Source: Streptomyces malaysiensis subsp. samsunensis (GTDB lineage Bacteria > Actinomycetota > Actinomycetes > Streptomycetales > Streptomycetaceae). Taken from it: DNA of 64,000 bases. Every line of letters starts with the position of its first letter. Position 1 is the stretch's first letter. The DNA lies in assembly GCF_024519315.1 (NCBI RefSeq), contig NZ_JANIIC010000005.1:186001-250000 (forward strand), written 5' to 3'. Of the stretch, positions 24,360 to 34,240 are shown piece by piece. The notes below the pieces were generated by a model. It saw only the letters and a program-made list of their open reading frames with translations, was not told where the DNA came from and did not search any database. The position numbers were made by a program, and so were the translations under genes.

Positions 24360-26549
24360 TCAGGGATCGGTCGACGGCCGGACGGTTCCGTTCCGCGCCT
24401 GTCGGGTCCAGTGGGCGAGTTGGGATCCGGTGGTGAGGGTGCGGGGGTGGTTCGGGCCCAGCACCCGCAGGAAGTCCGGCAGCAGGGCGGCGAGCGCCGC
24501 GGTGGCGCCCGCCGGATCGCCCGCCTCGCCCCGCCAGTGCGCCAGGCCGTACCGCGCGATGAGCGTGCTGACGTGGTCGGGTCCCAGCACCCGCACATCG
24601 TCGGGCAGAAGCTCGCCGAAGGCGGTGGCGGCCCCGGCGGGGTCCCCCGCCATGCCCCGCCAGTGGGCGAGTTGGGCCCGGGTGATGAGGGTGCGGGAGT
24701 CGTACGGTCCCAGTACGCGTACGTAGTCCGGCAGAAGCCCGGTGAATGCCGCGGCGGCGCCCGTCGCGTCGCCCGCCTCGCCCCGCCAGTGGGCCAGATT
24801 GTGGCGGACGCCGAGGGTACGGGGGTGGTCAGGACCGAGCGTCCGCAGGAAGTCCGGCAGACGGGCGGCCAGCGCGGTGGCGGCCCCGGCGGCGTCCCCC
24901 GCCGTCCCCCGCCAGACGGCGATGTTGTGCCGGGTCATGAGGGTGTCGATGTGATCGGGTCCCAGCACCCGCAGATCGTCGGGCAGGAGTTCGGCGAGGG
25001 TGGCGGCGGCGCCGTCGGTGTCCCCCGCCATGCCGCGCCACCGGGCGTGATCGCGCCGGGCGGCGAGGGTATGGGGGTGGTCAGAGCCGAGCCGGTCGAG
25101 GGCCGTGGCGGCCAGATGCCGGAAGTGAGCGGCGGCGGCCGCCGCCTGGCCCGCCGCGCCGAGGCTCCGGCCCAGCCGGGTGAGCAGCGGGTGCACACCG
25201 TCCATGCCGAACAGGGCCTTCTCCGCATGGGAGATGAGTGCCCGGGTGTTGGCGCGCAGGGCCCGTGCCGAGGAGGTGTCACGTTCGATGTCCGGCCAGA
25301 CGGCGGTGAGGGCGTCGGCGGCGGTGCGGGCGAGGCGGTCATGCCGCTCGGGGGCGAGGGAGTCCCGGGTGGCGCGCTGGATGAGCTGGTGGATACGGAC
25401 CGCCTGGTGGGGTGTGGCGGGGGTGTGATCGATGAGGCTCAGCCGGTGCAGTACGCGCAGGACGCGCACCGCGTCCCTGGGGGAGACCGGTTCCGACTCC
25501 CCGGTGGGGGCCTGACGCGTGCGGTGTTCGAGAAGGTGGCCGAGGACGGGTTCGCTGGTCAGGACGGTCTGCGGGATGCCGTTGGGGTCGAGCAGGGCGG
25601 CCAGGCGGAGCATGGGCCGGGCCAGGCCGGAGGGGCGGAGGGAATCGGCGCGATCGACGGACAGGGACCAGGCGGCGGCGAGCGGCCGGGCCTGTTCGTC
25701 CGGGAGTTGGTCGGGGGTGGTGTCGGCGAGTGGGGTGGCACGGTCGGACAGCTGGGACCGGTGGGTGGCCACGTCCTCGCCGGAGTCGATGAGGTAGGCG
25801 ACCGCCTGGGACAGGGCCAAGGGCAGATGGCCGAGGTCGGCGGCGAGGGCGGTGAGCCCGCCCTCGGGCTCGTGGCGGCCGTGGGCGGCCAGGGACGTGG
25901 TGAGGTAGGCGACGGCTTCGGCCTCGGTGAACAGGCCGACCTCGATCCGGTGGCGCTCCTCTCCGGTCAGGGCGGCGTCGCGGCGGCGGGTGGTGACCAG
26001 GGTCCGGCCGTAGGGACCGGCGGGCGGCCACAGCCCGCGCAGATCGCCGGGGTCGGCGACATCGTCCAGGACGATCAGCCACCGGCACGGCCTCGCCCCG
26101 GCCTTCGGGGCCAGCCAGGCCAGGAAGGTGCGCGCGGCCCGCTCGGGATCGCCGGGATCGGCCACGCACAACTCGACACCGGCCTGGGCGTATCCGGCCA
26201 CCACCGCCGGGCGGGTGCTCGCGGCGACCCAGACCAGTACGTCCAGATTGCCGTCCTGCCACGCGGTGCGCGCGTGGTCGGCGGCGAGCTGGGTCTTGCC
26301 CACCCCGCCCATACCGGTCAGGATCTGGCCCCGTACGGCGGTGCCGCCGTCGTCGGCCGCCGCCCGCAGCCGCTCCGCCTCGGCGCGGTGCTGGAAGGAC
26401 TGGGCCCGGGACGGGATCACACCGACCTGATGCGGCCAGGTGGCGGGCTCCCGAGCCGACGCGTAATAGTTGACCTGGTCGGCGCCGCCTATCGCCACGC
26501 CGCCGTGGGCGGCGTGGACTGTGATGGTCTTCGGCGTATCGCCGCCCAC
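24360..26549 (-). CDS. NB-ARC/TPR STAND ATPase (bacterial NLR-like protein)
   Basis: I set the start at the GTG at 26549 (MGGDTPKTIT), giving 729 residues; no ATG fits and the frame stays open upstream. Residues 9-28 form a glycine/hydrophobic motif (ITVHAAHGGVAIGGADQVNY). The NB-ARC domain follows, with P-loop GMGGVGKT (79-86), Walker B LIVLDDV (158-164) and sensor LVTTRRRD (184-191). From about residue 500 come at least five TPR-type repeats of about 43 residues (LGPDHxxTLxxR...LAHWRGxAGDxxGA...LLPD). STAND ATPases of this type sense a ligand with the repeats and oligomerise. The gene lies 35 bp after the small helical-protein gene on the same strand and probably acts with it. Confidence 0.85.
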   Translation of the reverse strand: MGGDTPKTITVHAAHGGVAIGGADQVNYYASAREPATWPHQVGVIPSRAQSFQHRAEAERLRAAADDGGTAVRGQILTGMGGVGKTQLAADHARTAWQDGNLDVLVWVAASTRPAVVAGYAQAGVELCVADPGDPERAARTFLAWLAPKAGARPCRWLIVLDDVADPGDLRGLWPPAGPYGRTLVTTRRRDAALTGEERHRIEVGLFTEAEAVAYLTTSLAAHGRHEPEGGLTALAADLGHLPLALSQAVAYLIDSGEDVATHRSQLSDRATPLADTTPDQLPDEQARPLAAAWSLSVDRADSLRPSGLARPMLRLAALLDPNGIPQTVLTSEPVLGHLLEHRTRQAPTGESEPVSPRDAVRVLRVLHRLSLIDHTPATPHQAVRIHQLIQRATRDSLAPERHDRLARTAADALTAVWPDIERDTSSARALRANTRALISHAEKALFGMDGVHPLLTRLGRSLGAAGQAAAAAAHFRHLAATALDRLGSDHPHTLAARRDHARWRGMAGDTDGAAATLAELLPDDLRVLGPDHIDTLMTRHNIAVWRGTAGDAAGAATALAARLPDFLRTLGPDHPRTLGVRHNLAHWRGEAGDATGAAAAFTGLLPDYVRVLGPYDSRTLITRAQLAHWRGMAGDPAGAATAFGELLPDDVRVLGPDHVSTLIARYGLAHWRGEAGDPAGATAALAALLPDFLRVLGPNHPRTLTTGSQLAHWTRQARNGTVRPSTDP

Positions 26550-26584
26550 GGGGGGCGGTGGGCTTGGGGTGGCCGCCGGTCCGT

Positions 26585-27061
26585 TCAGCCCTGGGACGGC
26601 TCCGGCGCCGGAGGGCGGTCGATGTGCACACCTCCGTGGATGACACCGGCCGAGATCGAGCCCCGCTCGGCGCGGATGTCCACATCGCCGCCGACGGCCA
26701 GCCCGCCCCGACCGGTCGACGCCCCGCCACTGCGGGTGTGCCGGGCCAGCAGGGCACGCAGTTCCTCGGCGGCCCTGGCCCGCTCGGTGTCGTCCAGGCT
26801 TTCCAGAACGGCCTCGATACGGGCCTGCCACGCCGCTTCCTGACGGATGCGCGCCCGCTCGGCCACGGCCGCCTCCGCGGTCTCCAGCTCGCCCGCGGTC
26901 CGGTCCAGGCGCTCCAGCTCCGCCCGCTCGCGCCGGGAGTCGCCCCGGCCGAACCAGCGTGCCACCGCCTGCCGCAGCGCGGTCCACGTCTCCGTACCCG
27001 CGGCCTGCGCCACCGCGGTCCCGCCCGCCGCGGCCAGCGCCGTCAACGCCTGCTCCAGCAT
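26585..27061 (-). CDS. Small helical protein with C-terminal amyloid-like motif, partner of the NB-ARC gene
   Basis: The ATG at 27061 follows GGGGGAGGAA and gives 158 residues. Residues 1-38 are a hydrophobic Ala-rich helix ending in ARWFGRGD. Residues 42-110 are strongly charged and helical (RRERAELERLDRTAGELE), probably coiled coil. The C-terminus (119-148) is beta-prone and Gly-rich: LAVGGDVDIRAERG, then SISAGVIHGGVHI. This layout, helical domain plus terminal motif directly upstream of an NLR with a similar N-terminal motif, is that of Bell-type partners of amyloid-signalling STAND proteins. No known domain was recognised with certainty; effector function is inferred. Confidence 0.65.
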   Translation of the reverse strand: MLEQALTALAAAGGTAVAQAAGTETWTALRQAVARWFGRGDSRRERAELERLDRTAGELETAEAAVAERARIRQEAAWQARIEAVLESLDDTERARAAEELRALLARHTRSGGASTGRGGLAVGGDVDIRAERGSISAGVIHGGVHIDRPPAPEPSQG

Positions 27062-27279
27062 CCCCGTTCCTCCCCCTCGCCAGAATCCGTCGATCCCGTC
27101 GATCCCATCGCACGGTAACGCCGCGTCCGGCGTCCGCACAGCGTCACGAGGGAACACGTACCGTGTGCGCCACCGGTTGCCGCCCGCGGTGGGTTCCGGC
27201 CTCGTCCCGGCCACACCGGCCGTGTCCGTCCGCCTGCCGTGGATAGGCTGATCGTGCGGCTCGACGAGGGGAGTTCAGC

Positions 27280-27972
27280 GTGACGCGGCCGTTGAGCATC
27301 GCGGTGGCGCAGCCGAGGTGCGTGGCTCATGACGTGGCGGCCAACGCGGCGGCGCACGCGGAGGCCGTCAGGGCCGCGGGCGCGCGGGTGGTGGTCTTCC
27401 CCGAGATGTCGCTGACGGGGTACGAACTGGACGCGACGCCGGTCGCCCCGGACGATGAACGGCCGGCCCCGATCGTCGCCGCGTGCGCCGAGTCCCGGAC
27501 ACTCGCCCTGGTCGGCGCGGCCGTGGGCGGTCCGCGCATCGGCATCCTGGCGGTGGACGGAGATGGCGCACATGTCGTCTACGGCAAGGTCTGCCTGCAC
27601 AGCAGTGAGGCCATCCGCTTCGTGCCCGGGGAACCCGCCGTGCTGGAAGTGGACGGATGGCGGCTGGGGCTCGCCGTATGCCGCGACACCGGTATCCCCG
27701 AACACGCCGCGAGGACGGCGGCGCTGGGCATGGACGGCTATGTGGCCGGGGTGGTCCACGCCGACCACGAGGCCGAGGTTCACGGCGAGCGCGCCCGCCG
27801 GGTCGCCGCCGACCATGGGGTGTGGGTCGCCATGGCGGCCTTCGCGGGGCCGACCGGTGGTGGCTTCGACCGTACGTCGGGCCGTTCGGGCATCTGGTCC
27901 GCGGACGGGGAGTTGATCGCCGGGACGGGCACCGTCCCCGATGAGATCGCGCGGGCCGTCCTCGTCACATGA
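27280..27972 (+). CDS. Carbon-nitrogen hydrolase (nitrilase superfamily)
   Basis: The GTG at 27280 gives 230 residues. The Glu-Lys-Cys catalytic triad is visible: E42 in VVFPEMSLTGY, K103 in VVYGKVCLH, C134 in LGLAVCRDTGIPE. The protein is shorter than most family members (about 260-300), but all three catalytic segments are present. It would hydrolyse an amide or nitrile bond; the substrate is not evident. It is divergent from the small helical-protein gene. Confidence 0.88.
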   Translation: MTRPLSIAVAQPRCVAHDVAANAAAHAEAVRAAGARVVVFPEMSLTGYELDATPVAPDDERPAPIVAACAESRTLALVGAAVGGPRIGILAVDGDGAHVVYGKVCLHSSEAIRFVPGEPAVLEVDGWRLGLAVCRDTGIPEHAARTAALGMDGYVAGVVHADHEAEVHGERARRVAADHGVWVAMAAFAGPTGGGFDRTSGRSGIWSADGELIAGTGTVPDEIARAVLVT

Positions 27973-28422
27973 GCCCGAGCCGGAAAGGCCGCGGGAGCCG
28001 TGTCTCCGACCGATCCGCTCCGCTGTTTCCCGCGCTCTCTCAACAAAGCGATAAGTCGTCATATTCAAGAGGGAACGCCATCTCATGGCGGTGTGGCGCG
28101 CCGTCAAGAGTTGGCCTTTGAGGGCGCGGCCCCCTCGCCCCTGCCTCCAACTCTGAAGTGGGGAGGGCGATACCGCCGCGTGATCGCGGTCATGCGAAGG
28201 ACCTTCGTTCAAGTCGTGAACCCTGCACGACTCTTGACCGGCGGGGGCGAGGTCCAAGACAGTCGTTCCGTGTGAGCGCTCTCTCGACCTGATTGCGCTC
28301 GCTCAGTTCCCCGTGCCCGAGTTCCCGTAGCCCAGACTCCCACCACCCCCACGCCAGGAGCGGGCTACGGGGGCTCGTACACCTCGTCACTGGAACTCCG
28401 TCGAACGAAAGCAGCCCCCCAC
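27973..28422 (+). other. Long leader/promoter region of the GH16 gene
   Basis: This 450-bp gap holds no gene. It contains an AT-richer block near 28040-28070, a possible stem (AGAGTTGG at 28115-28122 with CCAACTCT at 28147-28154), a second imperfect stem (AGTCGTG/CACGACT near 28213-28230) and the GAGCGCTC palindrome listed separately. The stems suggest a structured leader or terminator of the preceding gene. Confidence 0.4.
28272..28283. promoter_or_regulatory. GAGCGCTC palindromic operator upstream of GH16
   Basis: GTGAGCGCTCTC at 28272-28283 has a perfect GAGCGCTC core and resembles LacI-family operators of cellulose and glucan genes in streptomycetes (such as CebR sites). A near-copy, GAGAGCGCTCTC, lies at 37408-37419 upstream of the GH64 gene. 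Regulator identity is inferred; none of the regulators in this window is a LacI protein. Confidence 0.5.
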
Positions 28423-29394
28423 ATGTTCAGGATCACTTCCTCAGATACGACGGCGGACGCCGCGCGCCCCCGCCGCCGACGACGCGTTCTGGCCCTCCTG
28501 GCCGCCCTGTCGCTTCCGCTGACCGGACTGCTGGCTCTCAGCGCGTCCTCCAACGCCGCCGCGGGCGAGCCCGCCGCCGCCGAATGGACCACCGTCTTCC
28601 AGGACGACTTCGACGGCGCGGCGGGCACCGGTCTGAACAAGGCCGACTGGCTGTACGACATTGGCACCGGCTACCCGGGCGGCGCCCCGAACTGGGGCAC
28701 CGGGGAGATCGAGTCGGTCACGGACTCGACCGACAACGTCTACCACGACGGTGACGGTCACATGGTGATCAAGCCGATCCGTGACGGTTCCGGAAAGTGG
28801 ACCTCCGGCCGGGTGGAGACCCAGCGCACCGACTTCGAGGCCCCGGCCGGTGGGCAGTTGGAGATCAGCGCGTCCCTCAAGCAGCCCAACCCGGAGAAGG
28901 CCCTCGGAATCTGGCCCGCCTTCTGGGCCATGGGCGCCGACGCCCGCCCGGTCGGGGCCACCAACTGGCCGAGCATCGGCGAGCTGGACATCATGGAGGC
29001 CGTCAACGGGCTGAACAAGCACTCGCACACCTTCCACTGCGGGGAGTGGGCCGGTGAGTGCCACGACCCGGACGGAATCTCCAGCGACCTGCTGCCGTGC
29101 GACGGCTGTCAGACCGACTACCACACGTACTCCGTGATCGTGGATCGCACCGACACCTCCGCCGAGCAACTGCGCTTCTACCGCGACGGCAAGGAGACCT
29201 TCACGGTGAAGCAGGACCAGGTGTCCGCCGAGACCTGGAAGAAGGCGGTCGACCACGGGTTCTTCGCCATCTTCAATGTGGCGGTCGGCGGCTCCTACCC
29301 GAACAAGGTCTGCGGCTGCACCTCACCCGCGGAGGACACCACCTCCGGTGAGGGAATGAGCGTGGACTGGTTCTCCGTCAAGGTGAGCAAGTAG
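28423..29394 (+). CDS. Secreted GH16 endo-beta-1,3-glucanase-like enzyme
   Basis: The 323-residue protein has a signal peptide (RPRRRRRVLALLAALSLPL, cleavage near residue 47). The GH16 jelly-roll domain has the catalytic motif GELDIMEAVNG with nucleophile E187, D189 and acid/base E192, preceded by FWAMGA and followed by HTFHCGEW. The ExDxxE form with the extra Met is the laminarinase subtype. Cysteines C206, C213 and later pairs suggest disulphides. No carbohydrate-binding module is attached. A GAGCGCTC operator lies 140 bp upstream and a strong terminator downstream. Confidence 0.92.
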   Translation: MFRITSSDTTADAARPRRRRRVLALLAALSLPLTGLLALSASSNAAAGEPAAAEWTTVFQDDFDGAAGTGLNKADWLYDIGTGYPGGAPNWGTGEIESVTDSTDNVYHDGDGHMVIKPIRDGSGKWTSGRVETQRTDFEAPAGGQLEISASLKQPNPEKALGIWPAFWAMGADARPVGATNWPSIGELDIMEAVNGLNKHSHTFHCGEWAGECHDPDGISSDLLPCDGCQTDYHTYSVIVDRTDTSAEQLRFYRDGKETFTVKQDQVSAETWKKAVDHGFFAIFNVAVGGSYPNKVCGCTSPAEDTTSGEGMSVDWFSVKVSK

Positions 29395-29429
29395 CGGCCT
29401 CTCCGGTAGGTCACCGGTAGGTGAGGAGA

Positions 29430-29465
29430 CGGAGGAGGGCGGGGTCCATACCCCGCCCTCCTCCG
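29430..29465. terminator. Bidirectional hairpin between the GH16 and RpiB genes
   Basis: CGGAGGAGGGCGGGGT at 29430-29445 pairs perfectly with its complement at 29450-29465 around a 4-nt loop (16 bp). It sits between the convergent GH16 and RpiB-type genes and could serve both. Confidence 0.8.
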
Positions 29466-29504
29466 CCGTTCCGGCCCACCGCGGTCAGCTCCCGGCCTCC
29501 TCGA

Positions 29505-29969
29505 TCAGCCCTCGTAACTGCGGATGGCGGCGACCTTCTCGGCCGACGGGGAGGTCTCGTCGAAGCGCTGCGCGAGCCAGTCGTCGGTGAGCGCACGGGC
29601 GAGTTCCAGGCCGATGACGCGCTGGCCGAAGCAGAGCACCTGGGCGTTGTTGCTGAGGACCGAGCGGCGCACGGAATAGGTGTCATGGGCGGTGACCGCG
29701 CGGATGCCGGGCACCTTGTTGGCGCTGATGGCCACGCCGAGGCCGGTGCCGCACACCAGGAGGGCGCGGTCGGCCCTGCCTTCGGCGACCCGGCGGGCCG
29801 CTTCCACCGCGACATGCGGGTAGGCGGTGTGCTCGTCGCTGCCCACACCGACGTCGATGACCTCGGCGACCCGTGGGTCGGCCAGCAGATCCTTCTTGAG
29901 CGCTTCCTTGTAGTCGTAGCCGGCGTCGTCACAGCCGACGACGATCCGGAACGCGTTGGCGGTGGTCAT
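29505..29969 (-). CDS. RpiB/LacAB-type sugar-phosphate isomerase
   Basis: The ATG at 29969 overlaps the stop codon of the DhaK-DhaL gene (ATGA), giving 154 residues. RpiB family segments are [38 protein letters not shown] (quoted in part; CGTGxG phosphate loop) and [14 protein letters not shown]. RpiB isomerises ribose-5-P/ribulose-5-P, but homologues paired with dihydroxyacetone-kinase-like enzymes in actinobacteria convert D-erythrulose-4-P to D-erythrose-4-P (DerI/EryI). That role fits this operon and is inferred. It is the last gene of a five-gene coupled operon. Confidence 0.88.
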   Translation of the reverse strand: MTTANAFRIVVGCDDAGYDYKEALKKDLLADPRVAEVIDVGVGSDEHTAYPHVAVEAARRVAEGRADRALLVCGTGLGVAISANKVPGIRAVTAHDTYSVRRSVLSNNAQVLCFGQRVIGLELARALTDDWLAQRFDETSPSAEKVAAIRSYEG

Positions 29970-31711
29970 ACGGGTTCGCTTCCTGTCGTCGCGCGGAGGG
30001 TGGCCACGGCGGTCAGTACCGCGGCGAGTGAGGTGGCTCCGGGGTCGGGGGTGCCCACGCTGCGGTCGGCGAGGGGACGGGCGCGGCCCAGCCGGGGGCG
30101 CAGCCCCGCGGTGTTCTCGGCGGCCGTACGGGCTTCGGCGGCGGCGGACGCGTACGCCTCGGACACCGGGGCTCCGGTCCGCAGCCGCGCCGCGAAGCCG
30201 GTGGCGAACGGCGCGAGCGCGTCGACCAGGGTCTTGTCGCCCACTTCGGCGCCGCCGAGCGAGGTGACGGCGGTGAGCGCGGCCGCGGCGGCCGACGCCA
30301 GTTCCTCGCGGCCCGGCGCCCGGTCGGCCGGCAGTGCGGCGCCGATGGCGCGCAGCGCCACCCCCCACAGCGCGCCCGAGGTGCCACCGGCCTCCGCCGC
30401 CCAGGCATCTCCGGCGGCGGCCAGCACCGCCGCCGGGGCGAGCCGGTCGGTGTGTGCCTTTTCGGCGGCCGACAGTGCCGCGTCGACGCCCTTGCACATG
30501 CCACGGCCGTGGTCGCCGTCGCCCGCCACCGCGTCCAGCCGGCCCAGGGCCTCCGCGTCCCGGTGCAGTACGTCGCGGGCGGCGCGCAGGGCGTGGACGG
30601 CCAGCTCGGCGACCTCGACCGCGGCGCCGGAGGCCGTGGCGGCGGACCGGGCCTGGCGGCGCGGGGCCGCGGCGGGCCGTACGGCGGCGCCGTCCACCGG
30701 GGGTTCCGCCGGTGGTGTCCGGCGGAAGGCGGGGGTGTCGGCCGGTGCGAGCCACAGGCGTTCCAGCTCGTCGTCCAGCCAGCTCAGGGTCAGGGAGCAA
30801 CCGGCCATGTCGAGGCTGGTGACGAGTTCGCCGACCTCGGGGCGTACGGGGGTGAGGCCCGCCTCGTCCAGCAGCCGGGCCACGGCGCCCCACAGCACGT
30901 ACAGCTCCTCGTACTTCGTGGCGCCGAGGCCGTTGAGGACGACCGCGACCCGCCCCTCGCCGTCCGTACCGGCGGGCCGGTCCGCCAGCAGCCCGGTCAC
31001 CAGGGCGCGGGCCAGGTCCTCCGCGGTGCCCAGGGTGTCCTCGCTCACCCCCGGTTCGCCGTGGATGCCCAGCCCGAGGCCCAGGCGGCCCTCGGGGACG
31101 GTGAACAGCGGCTCGCCGGCGCCCGGCAGGGTGCAGCCGTCGAAGGCCACTCCGAGCGTGCGGGTACGGGCGTTGGTGAGCTCGGCGACGCGCACGACCT
31201 CGTCGAGGGAGGCGCCTTCCTCGGCCGCCGCCGACGCGGTCTTGAAGACGACGAAGCCGCCCGCGATGCCGCGCCGCCGGGCCGTCTGGCCGGCGGGGGC
31301 GGAGGCGATGTCGTCGGTGACGGCGAAGCAGCGGGCGGGGATCCCGTCGTCCGCCAACTGCCGTGCCGCGAGGCCGAAGTTCATCACGTCCCCGGCGTAG
31401 TTGCCGAAGAGGAAGAGGACACCGCCGCCCGCCTGTGCCGCCTCGGCGACCGAGCGGGCGCGGGCGGCCGACGGGGAGGTGAAGACATCGCCGATGACCG
31501 AGCCGTCGGCGAATCCGGGGCCGACGACACCGCAGAAGGCGGGGTAGTGGCCGGAGCCGCCGCCGGTGAGGACGGCCACCTTCCCGGTGCGGGTGGGGCG
31601 GGCGCGCACCACACCGCCGGGCACGGCCCGGACATGGTCGGGATGGGCGGCGGCGAACCCCGTGACCATGTCGTCGGCGAACCGGGCGGGGTCGTTGAAG
31701 AGCCTGGTCAT
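29966..31711 (-). CDS. DhaK-DhaL fused dihydroxyacetone/tetrulose kinase
   Basis: The ATG at 31711 gives 581 residues and overlaps the upstream kinase stop by 4 bp. The N-terminal DhaK domain has [25 protein letters not shown] and the substrate-histidine region [11 protein letters not shown]. The C-terminal DhaL ATP-binding domain has [15 protein letters not shown] and [13 protein letters not shown]. Fused DAK proteins phosphorylate dihydroxyacetone; relatives in mycobacterial threitol/erythritol pathways (LerK, DerK) act on erythrulose. The adjoining RpiB-type isomerase favours the tetrulose role. The exact isomer is not decidable here. Confidence 0.88.
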   Translation of the reverse strand: MTRLFNDPARFADDMVTGFAAAHPDHVRAVPGGVVRARPTRTGKVAVLTGGGSGHYPAFCGVVGPGFADGSVIGDVFTSPSAARARSVAEAAQAGGGVLFLFGNYAGDVMNFGLAARQLADDGIPARCFAVTDDIASAPAGQTARRRGIAGGFVVFKTASAAAEEGASLDEVVRVAELTNARTRTLGVAFDGCTLPGAGEPLFTVPEGRLGLGLGIHGEPGVSEDTLGTAEDLARALVTGLLADRPAGTDGEGRVAVVLNGLGATKYEELYVLWGAVARLLDEAGLTPVRPEVGELVTSLDMAGCSLTLSWLDDELERLWLAPADTPAFRRTPPAEPPVDGAAVRPAAAPRRQARSAATASGAAVEVAELAVHALRAARDVLHRDAEALGRLDAVAGDGDHGRGMCKGVDAALSAAEKAHTDRLAPAAVLAAAGDAWAAEAGGTSGALWGVALRAIGAALPADRAPGREELASAAAAALTAVTSLGGAEVGDKTLVDALAPFATGFAARLRTGAPVSEAYASAAAEARTAAENTAGLRPRLGRARPLADRSVGTPDPGATSLAAVLTAVATLRATTGSEPV

Positions 31712-33168
31712 TGCGTGCTCCAGCCTTCGCGTGCGAGGTCGAGGGCGTGGCGGTAGGCGGCGTAGCCCTCGGCGTAGTGGTCGATCAGCCCGCGCTCGGC
31801 GGTCACGGTGCGCAGCCGGGCGCGCCAGGCGCCGGGGTCGACCTGCGTGCCCAGGGAGCGCCAGGCGACATGGGCAGCGCCGCGGATGCCCACGGCGTCG
31901 TCGCAGACCTCCAGGTCGCCCCCGAGGACACCGGCGAAGACGCGCGCCCACTCCCCGGAGCGGGCACCGCCGCCGCAGGCGGTGACGGTGCCGGTGACGC
32001 CGAGGGTTTCCATGCAGTGCCGGGCCGAGTAGGCGACGGCCTCGCACAGCGCCCGCACCAGGTCGGCACGGCCGGCCAGCGGGGAGAGCCCGTCGAACCG
32101 GCCACGGGCCCGCGGATCGACGAAGGGCGCCCGCTCGCCACTGGTGGACAGGAAGGGCAGCGCGGTGACGCCCGAGGCGCCGGGCGGGGACTGGACGAGC
32201 AGCGCGTCCAGCGCCTCGATCTTCACATCGAGCAGTTTCAGCAGCCAGTCCAGGCCCGCGGTGCCGATCATGGCGGGCATGACCCGCAGGTACCGGTTCT
32301 CGTACGGGGTCGCCAGCACCATCCCGGCCGGGTCCTCGGCCATGGCCGGGCGCGGCTCGGTGTCGAGGACCTGGGCGGCGAGGGTGGTGCCGATGATGAG
32401 GTTGCCCTCGCCCGGTTCGGCCACTCCCGAGCCGAAGGCGCAGGCCGGGATGTCGAACGGACCGGCGGAGACCGGCAGCCCCGCGGGCAGGCCGAGCCGC
32501 CGGGCGGCGTCGGGCAGCAGCCGGTGCAGGGTGCCGGACGGCGCCGGATCGGGCAGCAGCCGGCGGTGTGCGGACAGTCCGCACAGCTCCAGCGCGGTCT
32601 CGTCGTAGGTGCGGGTGGCGACGTCGAGGAACGGCTGCGAGGCGTCGGAGACATCGACGGTGACGGCACCGGTCAGCCGCTGCACGACGGCGTCCACGCA
32701 GTATCCGGCGACCTCGGCCGCCGCCAGCCGCTCCGGCTCGTGTTCGGCCAGATGCGCCAGCAGGGGCGCGGCGGAGCCGGGGAACAGGCCGACACCGGTG
32801 CGCCGGTGCAGGGCGTGCAGGGTGCCGTCGGCGGCCCAGCGGTCGACCCGGTCCGCGGCCCGGCCGTCCATCCAGGACAGCGCGCGGCCGACCGGGGCGC
32901 CCTTGGCGTCGCGCAGCCACAGCCCGTCGCCCTGCCCGGTGAGGGCCAGGGCCTCGACCGGTTCGCCGCCCAGCTGCGCGGCGTCGCCGAGCGCCGCCCG
33001 TACGACAGTCTCCACGGTGCCCACCACGTCGTCCAGGTCCTGCTCGACGCGCTGTCCCGGCAGGGTGTAGACGGTGCTGCGGGCCTCGTGCGCGGGGGTG
33101 GTCCGGCCGTCGCGGGAGATCAGCTGGGCCTTGGTGACCGAGGTGCCGATGTCGACTCCGACGATCAT
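31708..33168 (-). CDS. FGGY-family carbohydrate kinase
   Basis: The 486-residue protein has both FGGY lobes. The N-lobe starts [16 protein letters not shown] (phosphate-1 loop) with [11 protein letters not shown]; the C-lobe has [28 protein letters not shown] and the adenosine motif [12 protein letters not shown]. The catalytic Asp lies in [14 protein letters not shown], where the family has D at this place. It overlaps both neighbours by 4 bp (ATGA), showing tight translational coupling. The polyol or sugar substrate is unknown; tetritols, pentitols and ketoses are candidates. Confidence 0.88.
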   Translation of the reverse strand: MIVGVDIGTSVTKAQLISRDGRTTPAHEARSTVYTLPGQRVEQDLDDVVGTVETVVRAALGDAAQLGGEPVEALALTGQGDGLWLRDAKGAPVGRALSWMDGRAADRVDRWAADGTLHALHRRTGVGLFPGSAAPLLAHLAEHEPERLAAAEVAGYCVDAVVQRLTGAVTVDVSDASQPFLDVATRTYDETALELCGLSAHRRLLPDPAPSGTLHRLLPDAARRLGLPAGLPVSAGPFDIPACAFGSGVAEPGEGNLIIGTTLAAQVLDTEPRPAMAEDPAGMVLATPYENRYLRVMPAMIGTAGLDWLLKLLDVKIEALDALLVQSPPGASGVTALPFLSTSGERAPFVDPRARGRFDGLSPLAGRADLVRALCEAVAYSARHCMETLGVTGTVTACGGGARSGEWARVFAGVLGGDLEVCDDAVGIRGAAHVAWRSLGTQVDPGAWRARLRTVTAERGLIDHYAEGYAAYRHALDLAREGWSTQ

Positions 33169-34235
33169 GGCCGGCCCCCGGTCAGCACCTCCGGATTGGC
33201 CACGTGCCGCAGCGGCTCGCCGCGCAGGAAGCGGGCGGCCTCGGCGGCGGTGATCAGGGCGGCCCGGTCGGCGGTCTGCCGGGTGGCGCCCGCCAGATGG
33301 GGCGTGGTGATGACGTTGGGGGCCTTGTGCAGCGGCCAGTCGGCCGGGGGCGGCTCGATGTCGTAGACGTCGAGGGCGAGCGCGCCGAGCCGGCCGGACT
33401 CCAGCAGACCGGGCAGCGGAGCGTAGTCGAGCAGTTCCCCGCGGGCGGAGTTGACCAGGACGGCGCCCTCGGGCAGCAGCGCGAGGTTGCCGGCGTTCAG
33501 CAGATGCCGGGTCTCGGGTGTGACACGGGCGTGCAGGCTCACCACGGAGCTGCGCCGCAGCAGGTCCTCCAGGCCGGTGAGCTCGACACCGTCGGCGTAG
33601 GCCCGGGCCGGATCCGCGTACGGGTCGGAGACGAGGACATGGGCACCGAAGGCGCGCAGCACACGGGCGACGATCGAGCCGATGGCCCCGTAGCCGACGA
33701 GGCCGGCGGTGGCGCCGTCGAGCTCGAGACCCGCGTTGTCGTACGCGTAGTAGTCGCCACGCCAGATGCCCTCCTTGAGGGCCGCGTCGGCGTGGGTGAT
33801 GCGGCGCATGGCGGCGAGGATCAGGCCGACGGCGAATTCGGCGGCAGCGGCGGCGTTGCGGCCCGGGGTGAAGGTGACGGGTATCCCGGCGGCGGTGGCC
33901 GCGGCCAGGTCCACGTTGACCGGGCCGCCGCGGGCCACCCCGATGAACTTCAGACCGGGGGACTCGCGGATGACACGGGAGGTGAAGGGCGCCATCTGGG
34001 TGAGGGCGACACTCGCGTCACCGAGCGCCTCCAGCACCTGCTCCTCGGTGCCGCTGGCCTCCTTGACCCCGCCGTTGCCCTGCCCGTCGGCCCCCACCGG
34101 ACCGAAGGGCTCGTTCGGCCAGCGGGTGCGCATGGTGCGGAAGCTCAGCCCGGCGGCGGGCAGGCCCTCGCGCAGAGCAGCGGAGAAGAGGTCGGGGGCG
34201 ATGAAGTCGTCGCCGGCTACCAGGACCGTGGTCAT
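33165..34235 (-). CDS. 2-hydroxyacid dehydrogenase family protein, operon copy
   Basis: The ATG at 34235, 8 nt after GGGAG, gives 356 residues (MTTVLVAGDDFIAPDLF); a GTG three codons earlier is possible. The Rossmann motif is GLVGYGAIGSIVARVL; NSARGELLDYAPL and TPHLAGATRQT carry the catalytic Arg and His regions. N-terminal LTQMAPFTSRVI and FIGVARGGPVNVDL match the second copy at 40059 closely, so the two are paralogues. In the operon it sits between a HAD phosphatase and the FGGY kinase, suggesting work on a sugar or sugar-acid intermediate and not on a simple 2-hydroxyacid. Confidence 0.88.
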   Translation of the reverse strand: MTTVLVAGDDFIAPDLFSAALREGLPAAGLSFRTMRTRWPNEPFGPVGADGQGNGGVKEASGTEEQVLEALGDASVALTQMAPFTSRVIRESPGLKFIGVARGGPVNVDLAAATAAGIPVTFTPGRNAAAAAEFAVGLILAAMRRITHADAALKEGIWRGDYYAYDNAGLELDGATAGLVGYGAIGSIVARVLRAFGAHVLVSDPYADPARAYADGVELTGLEDLLRRSSVVSLHARVTPETRHLLNAGNLALLPEGAVLVNSARGELLDYAPLPGLLESGRLGALALDVYDIEPPPADWPLHKAPNVITTPHLAGATRQTADRAALITAAEAARFLRGEPLRHVANPEVLTGGRP

Positions 34236-34240
34236 GTCGG

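Noticed and set aside
29966..32920. 984-codon minus-strand frame that would fuse a long N-terminus to the DhaK-DhaL kinase
   Set aside because: The N-terminal part is a shadow of the FGGY kinase frame; the family start [11 protein letters not shown] with ATGA overlap at 31711 is clear.
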